64,000 nt of DNA from contig NC_092122.1 of the NCBI RefSeq assembly GCF_045679555.1, positions 13,319,043 through 13,383,042 on the forward strand. Direction: 5' to 3'. Below the pieces are notes generated by a model that saw only the letters and a list, made by a program, of their open reading frames with translations, was not told the origin of the DNA and did no database searches. The stretch's first letter is position 1. Every line of letters starts with the position of its first letter. Source of the DNA: Salvelinus alpinus. Taxonomy: Eukaryota; Chordata; Actinopteri; Salmoniformes; Salmonidae. Positions 58,264-64,000 of the stretch are shown piece after piece. The translations under genes were made by a program, and so were the position numbers.

Positions 58264-61200
58264 GTAAGTGCACCTTTTATTTATTTATAAAGGATTGCTG
58301 CTGCTCCATTCTCCCAAAGCGCTAATGCGCAACCTTATAAATTAAACAGTATCAGATCTCTCTCATCTGGCCTTCACTTTCTAATAAGCATTCCCGCTGT
58401 CCTTTTCCGCACTCCGATTAAACATTTCAGCTGTAGACTTATCAGATTTGAAATAGTTGATGCTTATATGTATATTGTGTCTCTGTAACTGATTGTGATG
58501 AACTACTGACTTATCACATGATGCAATGCCCTTGAAGCAGGAGTGAGGTTCTGGGGGTTGCTGAGAGGTAAATGAAGTGTAGAATGATGTTAAACAGCTA
58601 TATGTATATTATGCTCATTGAAACGGCTGCCGGGTCTATGGAGATGGGGTTTTAAGTGGAATTGAGGCTGACTATCTGTAAGAAGGAGAAGGGAAAGACA
58701 TAAATGTTGCAGTGAACTCTTTTTCCACCAGAAATGGGGAAAGCTACCCAAAGAAAACCATCCGCTAAGAATCCAGAACTTAAATCTCCTATTTTCCATT
58801 GGAGGCACAAAGGCCAGAACAACATGCAATATATGGCAGTGCTGAGCTGTGTCAAGGTGTTGCGTTCTCCCACTCAGCAGTAGCCAGTGTTCCTATGACA
58901 TGTACCCTGATCCTTCCCTCAGGGGACTACTTCTTCCCATTAGAACCATGGACTCAGAAAGGTTGTGGTTTGGCTCATTAGTGCCATACACTGAATGTGG
59001 TGCCTTGAGGGTCCCTAGTTGGCATTGAATGAAATCACTGCACATACAAGTGCCAAGTCTCTCTTTACCACCTCTCCAAGGCTAAACAATTATTGTGCAC
59101 CATCTTTTCGTATCACTGACATTGACATATCAATACAGCTCAGAGATGTCAATCATCTTGAAAGAGGCTCTATGCTCCAACTTAATCCGAATTTAATTCA
59201 GACTTGTATTACATCATGGTAGTTTCTCAGCTAACGCACAACCATGTACTGTGGAATGCCACTTTGAAAGTTCTCTTGAGGTGGTGTTTTTTTTAAACTA
59301 GTTGTGACAGATTTGAGAATGTTTGATTGCGTGATAACAATTTTTCTGTGAACTTGATGAAATATTTCATATGTGTAAAGACTTTTGATGAGGTGTGAGA
59401 TTTTCTGGGAGATTTGATGATGTGAGACTGTGAAAGGGGCTAATGTGTTCTCTGAGTGTTTAATGGATTTCACATGGCCTATGGAATAGAATCTTGAGTT
59501 GCCAGAACTTGCCACACTGCCATATCTTGTATTTGGAATATAACTGTATCTTGAACAAGATTATTCTATGATAATTAATTGATGAACCGAACAATGGACA
59601 AAAACAGCAAATCATTCCAATCATGAACTCACAGACCTCAGATAGACCTTATCTGGCTCTGGGAATTCAATCTGTCCTGGTTTGGAACTAGACTGCATAG
59701 CTCCATGTGACTATAGACTGTACTGTGCGATCATTGAGCTGCAAAGTGCCCATCCATCAATGCCTGGTTCTCGTGTTAAAAAATGTACATTGAGTCGAGG
59801 ACATTTCAGGCACACTCCATCCTTTCTGGAAAGGAACGGTGAGGTATGTACAGCAGGTGGCTCACTGTGTGGACAGTATGTCTCTCTCTCCTGCTGTCAG
59901 ATGGAACCACATGTATAACAATGAGTCTTTAGGTGAGATATCTGGATAATCCATTTTCGCCTCTGTCGTCTCTTGCACTGGGAAGAGTGACAACTCCCTG
60001 CGGTCATCAGGTCTGGTCTGCTCCTGAGCTGAACTCTTCCCCTCCAGTCTGCTGCACCATATTGAACTTGGCAACCACCGTAGTGATGATGTGTCCCCAG
60101 AGTGTTGCAGTGACACTGGGCTTTCTGCGGGCTGAGACGCTGGGCCAATCCACCTTACCCACCGTGTCACTGCTAAAGTAGCTGCACTTGCATTTCAAGA
60201 CTTCATATTTCATTACCTTGACAGAAATGTGAAATACTACTCGGTGGAAAAATATTTTATTGAAACAAAATGTGGTCTAAAGAAGAAAAACTAAATCCAC
60301 AAGCGTAGTCAGTTTTTCCAATTATTAGCCTGACCTAGAAATCCTCAGTTGTCTTAGTAATGCTTTAGCAGGCAAACTCCTCCCGGGTTGAGTGGAGTAG
60401 AGTGGATATACAGACATACCATGAATCTGGTCTTCGTGGGGGTCTTTTGAACAGAATCTGGGTAACCCCAGTTTGCAAATAGGAACACTGGACTACAGGA
60501 AAATTGTGAGGAAAATCGGTAGGAACATTCTCTGATCAGTGGGGTACTGTAGATTCTCTGGAAGACATGAATCAACTCTTCCTGAGCTTTTATTCTAGAT
60601 CACACCCACTTCCTGTAATGTACTCTGGATGGAGCTAGTTATACTATTCTGAAGAATTTCCTCTCACAGTCTAAAAGTGAACCCCTACAATGCACCTACA
60701 CTCCAGAGCAGAAAAAGGACTTCTATGGCACACCACCTTTCTCTTAGTAACTCCGTAAATACAATGCCATGGCATATACCAAATCTCTAATGTGGATGAT
60801 GCTGGGAGTATTCGGAAATGTATTAGTCATATACATTTTAATCAGAAGGAACCATGTCAAGGTCAGAGATTAACCTATTCAGCAAACGGCACAGAGATTC
60901 AGCCACACAGGGCAATAGACAAACCAGTCTTGTCCTTTTTGTCTCATAATGCCATGTCATAAGCCACTAGCTCAGAGAGAGTTGTACATGAGATACATTT
61001 ATAGTCGAGATGAAAACGAATTCAGATTGGCACTGTGACATCGCCCTCCCAACAGCATGTAGTTTAAACAGAACTAGGAACAGAGGAGGGGAGTAAATTG
61101 CTTTTAAGCAGCCATTGATGAGCCATCCTATCCTTTCTCAGCCTTGTTTGTCTCTCTGTGTCTATTCTATTTGAAGCAGCTGGAGTAGAAGAGTGGAGAA

Positions 61201-62270
61201 CGTGTAAACAACACATCAGCCTCACTACCCACACAGCTAGGCCTTGTCCCGGAGCAGCTGGGGATTATGGGGGATTACAGGATGATCAGGATGCCCCCCT
61301 CCCCTCCACCTCCCCACCTCTCTAGTTTTATACACTGGACCTAAACACACACACACTCAGCAGAAGGCACTCAGCACTAAAGAAAGAAAGGCCTCCTGTT
61401 TGCACTTTGTGTGCACTTTGTCACTGTGAAAAGGTGTTGTTTTTCCATGGAGTGCTGAAATGAGAACGTTGACCCTCCTCACTGAATAACTACTCTGCAT
61501 AACAAAGAGACTTCTCATGAAAGCAACAGGATGGGGATGTTAGATTTGAGTTCTGTCAGTTTGGAGTCAAGACACAATGAGTTGAAATAAACCTGTTCTA
61601 TTGGTGATGTTGGCCAGGCTTGACCATAAAGAACTCGTACAGATATTGCACACATTGTGCCCACATTATTATAGCCTACAGTTTCACCTGAGGCCTCTAC
61701 TTAGTGCAAAAACCGAAACTTAAACCCTGGTAAATGGTTCCTAGACTGTAACTAGCCGGAGCTAGCCAAACTTGCTATGTCACATTATTTTGAACTGACT
61801 GACCCATCCATTCTATCCCATCCCACGAGACCCTAACTCACTGAGTTAGGATCCTAAATGCTCTTACAAACTGGCTTTTAATTGCCTAAAAGCAGACATA
61901 ACCTCAGTTGAAAATGTGAGGGAAATTTAGCTAGGCTATAAACTCTTTGTGGTACCAGTGATAAAGAGGTAGTTTCCAGGTCTATAGCAGCTTTCGTAGA
62001 CCCCGACAAACCATAAACTCCCTGATACTCCACAGGCAGTGCGCTGCACCGGTTCCAAGAATTCACTGTTTTTTATTAACCACGGAGAGGCTGTAAAACT
62101 CAGATTCTTTCTGTGCCCACTCTGGAGGAGAGCCTTGTCTTTACAGCCTTACTCGTTTGAGGAATGTGAGCTATGTGCTGCAGTGTCTCCAGCATAGCTC
62201 TATCCAAGCAGCAGGATGGAGCAGTGAGTGGCCTGCCTCTTTGACTTTTGTCTTAGAAGTCATTCAAATA
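58264..62270 (+). other. igf1: igf1 intron 2
   Basis: Unique-looking sequence; I looked for exon 3 (GYGPSSRRSHNRG) and did not find it. No transposon recognised up to 62270. Confidence 0.7.
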
Positions 62271-62982
62271 TACTGACCAAAAATAATCATGTAAAGTGTT
62301 GGTCCGAAGGTTTCATGAACTGTATTAAAAGATCACAGAAAATTTCCATTAGCACAAAAAGCTTATTTCTCTCCAATTTTATGCACAAATTTGTTTACAT
62401 CCCTGTTAGTGAGCATTACTTCTTGCCAAGATAAACCATCCACCTGACAGGTGTGGCATATCAAGAAGCTGATCAAACAGCATGATCATTACAAAGGTGC
62501 ACCTTGTGCTGGGGACAATAAAAGGCCACTCTGAAATTTGCAGTTTTGTCACACAAGACAATGCCAGAGATGTCTCAAGTTTTGAGGAAGCATGCAATTG
62601 GCATGCCGGAATGTCCATCAGAGCTGTTGCCAGATAATTGAATGTTAATTTCTCTACCATAAGACGCCTAACCACGCCAGCCCAGGACCTTCTTCCCCTG
62701 CGGGATTGTCTGAGACCAGCCACCCGGACAGATGATGAAACTGAGGAGTATTTCTGTCTAATATATCCCTTTTTTGGGAAAGACTCATTCTTATTGGCTG
62801 GGCCTGGCTCCACAGTGGGTGGGCTTATGCACTCCCAGGCCCACCCATGGCTGAACCCCTGCCCAGTCATGAAATCCATAGATTAGATCCTAATGAATTT
62901 ATTTCAATTGACTGATTTCCTTATATGAACTGTAATTCAGTAAAATCGTTGAAATTGTTGCATGTTGCGTTTATATTTTTAC
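62271..62982 (+). mobile_element. Non-autonomous Tc1-like element in igf1 intron 2
   Basis: Left end TACTGACCAAAAATAATCATG, right end GTTGCATGTTGCGTTTATATTT, last bases missing where the next Tc1 begins. Same family and same kind of internal deletion as 14420-15203. It keeps the start of a transposase gene near 62560-62690 (NVNFSTIRRLTTPAQDL-like) before jumping to the GGGCCTGGCTCCACAGTGGG 3' block. Confidence 0.85.
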
Positions 62983-64000
62983 TTCAGAAAGTATTAAGAC
63001 CCCTTGACTTGTTCTACTTATTATAAAATGTTTTTTTCCTCATCAATCTACACACAATACCCCATAATGACAAAGCAAAAACTGTTTTTTTTAGAAATGT
63101 TTGCAAATGTATTTATTTTTAAACTGAAATATCCTATTTACATAAGTATTCAGACCCTTTACACGGTGCTTTGGTGAAGCACCTTTGGCAGCGATTACAG
63201 CCTTGAGTCTTCTTGGGTATGACGCTACAAGGTTGGCACACCTGTATTTGGGGAGTTTCTCCCATTCTTCTCTGCAGATCCTCTCAAGCTCTGTCAGGTT
63301 GGATGGGAAGCGTTGCTGCACAGCTATTTTCAGGTTTCCAGAGATGTTTGATCGGGTTCAATCCGGGCTCTGGCTGGGCCACTCAGGAACATTCAGAGAC
63401 TTGTCCCGAAGCCACTCCTGCGTTGTCTTGGCTGTGTGCTTAGGGTCGTTGTCCTGTAGGAAGGTGAACCTTCACCCCAGTCTGAGGTCCTGAGCGCTCT
63501 GGAGCAGGTTTTCATCAAGGATCTCTCTGTTTATCTTTCCCTCGGTCCTGACTAGTCTCCCAGTCCCTGCTGCTGAAAAACATCCCCACAGCATGATGCT
63601 GCCACCACCATGCTTCACCTTAGGCATGGTGCCAGGTTTCCTCCAGATGTGACTCTTGGCATTCAGGCCAAAGAGTTCAATCTTGGTTTTATCAGACCAG
63701 AGAATCTTATTTCTCACGTCTGAGAGTCCTTTAGGTGTCTTTTGGCAAACTCCAAGCAGGCTTTCATGTGCCTTTTACTGAGGAGTTGCTTGCATCTGGC
63801 CACTCAACCATGAAGGCCTGATTGGTGGAATGCTGCAGAGATGGTTGTCCTTCTGGAAGGTTCTCCCATCTCTCAGCGGAACTCTTGAGGTGGTTGCAAA
63901 CTTCTTCCATTTAAGAATGATGGTGGCCAATGTGTTCTTGGGGACCTTCAATGCTGCAGAAATGTTTTGGTACCATTCCCCAAATCTGTGCCTCAACACA
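62983..64000 (-). mobile_element. Tc1-like element, cut by the window edge
   Basis: Left end (TTCAGAAAGTATTAAGACCCC) directly abuts the preceding element. Minus-strand transposase parts: MLRHRFGEWYQNISAALKVP (63999 onward), ILWSDKTKIELFGLN and [18 protein letters not shown] (63717-63472), [16 protein letters not shown], and the C-terminal NLTELERICREEWEKLPKYR (63321-63091). The element belongs to the same family as 41127-42655; WSDKT keeps the first Asp. Frames are split at several points. Confidence 0.9.

Noticed and set aside
58264-64000. igf1 exon 3.
   Set aside because: No sequence for GYGPSSRRSHNRG or the A domain was found; intron 2 extends beyond the window.

Overview
The window is nuclear DNA of a ray-finned fish, almost certainly a salmonid (trout, salmon, char or whitefish). 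The igf1 exons match the salmonid IGF-I precursor as I know it. The DNA is packed with Sleeping Beauty-type and other Tc1/mariner elements, Rex1 and L2-like LINEs, a 5S-derived SINE and palindromic MITEs that I know from salmonids. Family names are from memory; no database was searched.

Four host loci are present. (1) gnptab, minus strand, exons 1-7 (403-2676), continuing off the left edge. (2) A dram1 tandem family on the plus strand: intact dram1a (5269-8041), a broken middle copy whose 5' end is at 13190-13940 and whose 3' flank is at 34632-34893, and intact dram1b (36962-41070). (3) washc3 (CCDC53), minus strand, complete in six exons (44580-48866). (4) igf1, plus strand, exons 1 and 2 only (56548-58263); exon 3 lies beyond the right edge. 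From memory these genes are close neighbours on human 12q23, so this looks like a conserved block in which igf1 has changed orientation relative to gnptab and washc3.

Layout: 1-2.7 kb gnptab; 2.9-4.8 kb an internally deleted Tc1 split by a 5S SINE and a Rex1 fragment; 5.0-8.6 kb dram1a; 8.6-13.2 kb repeats and one solo LTR; 13.2-34.9 kb the exploded middle dram1 copy holding about 20 kb of nested transposons; 35-43 kb dram1b with two Tc1 insertions; 44.6-48.9 kb washc3 with a Tc1-in-Tc1 nest in intron 3; 50.0-52.6 kb a broken L2-like LINE; 56.2-64 kb igf1 and its intron 2, which ends in two Tc1 elements.

The most unusual structure is at 16.9-28.2 kb: a Tc1 split by an L2-like LINE, which is itself split by a Rex1 LINE. 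The stretch between the two LINEs is present three times as a near-identical 1599-bp tandem repeat. Every junction lies in a 9-bp sequence, TTCATCGAC, that encodes the catalytic F-I-D of reverse-transcriptase motif A in both LINEs, so each junction is an in-frame RT domain swap. A second notable item is a spliced, minus-strand cassette at 29383-30062 that encodes a Ulp1/SENP-like (C48) cysteine-protease active site followed by a PHD-like zinc finger.

The host genes do not form a pathway, but three act in the endolysosomal system: gnptab makes the mannose-6-phosphate tag of lysosomal enzymes, dram1 is a lysosomal autophagy regulator, and washc3 is a subunit of the endosomal WASH complex. igf1 is a secreted growth hormone mediator.
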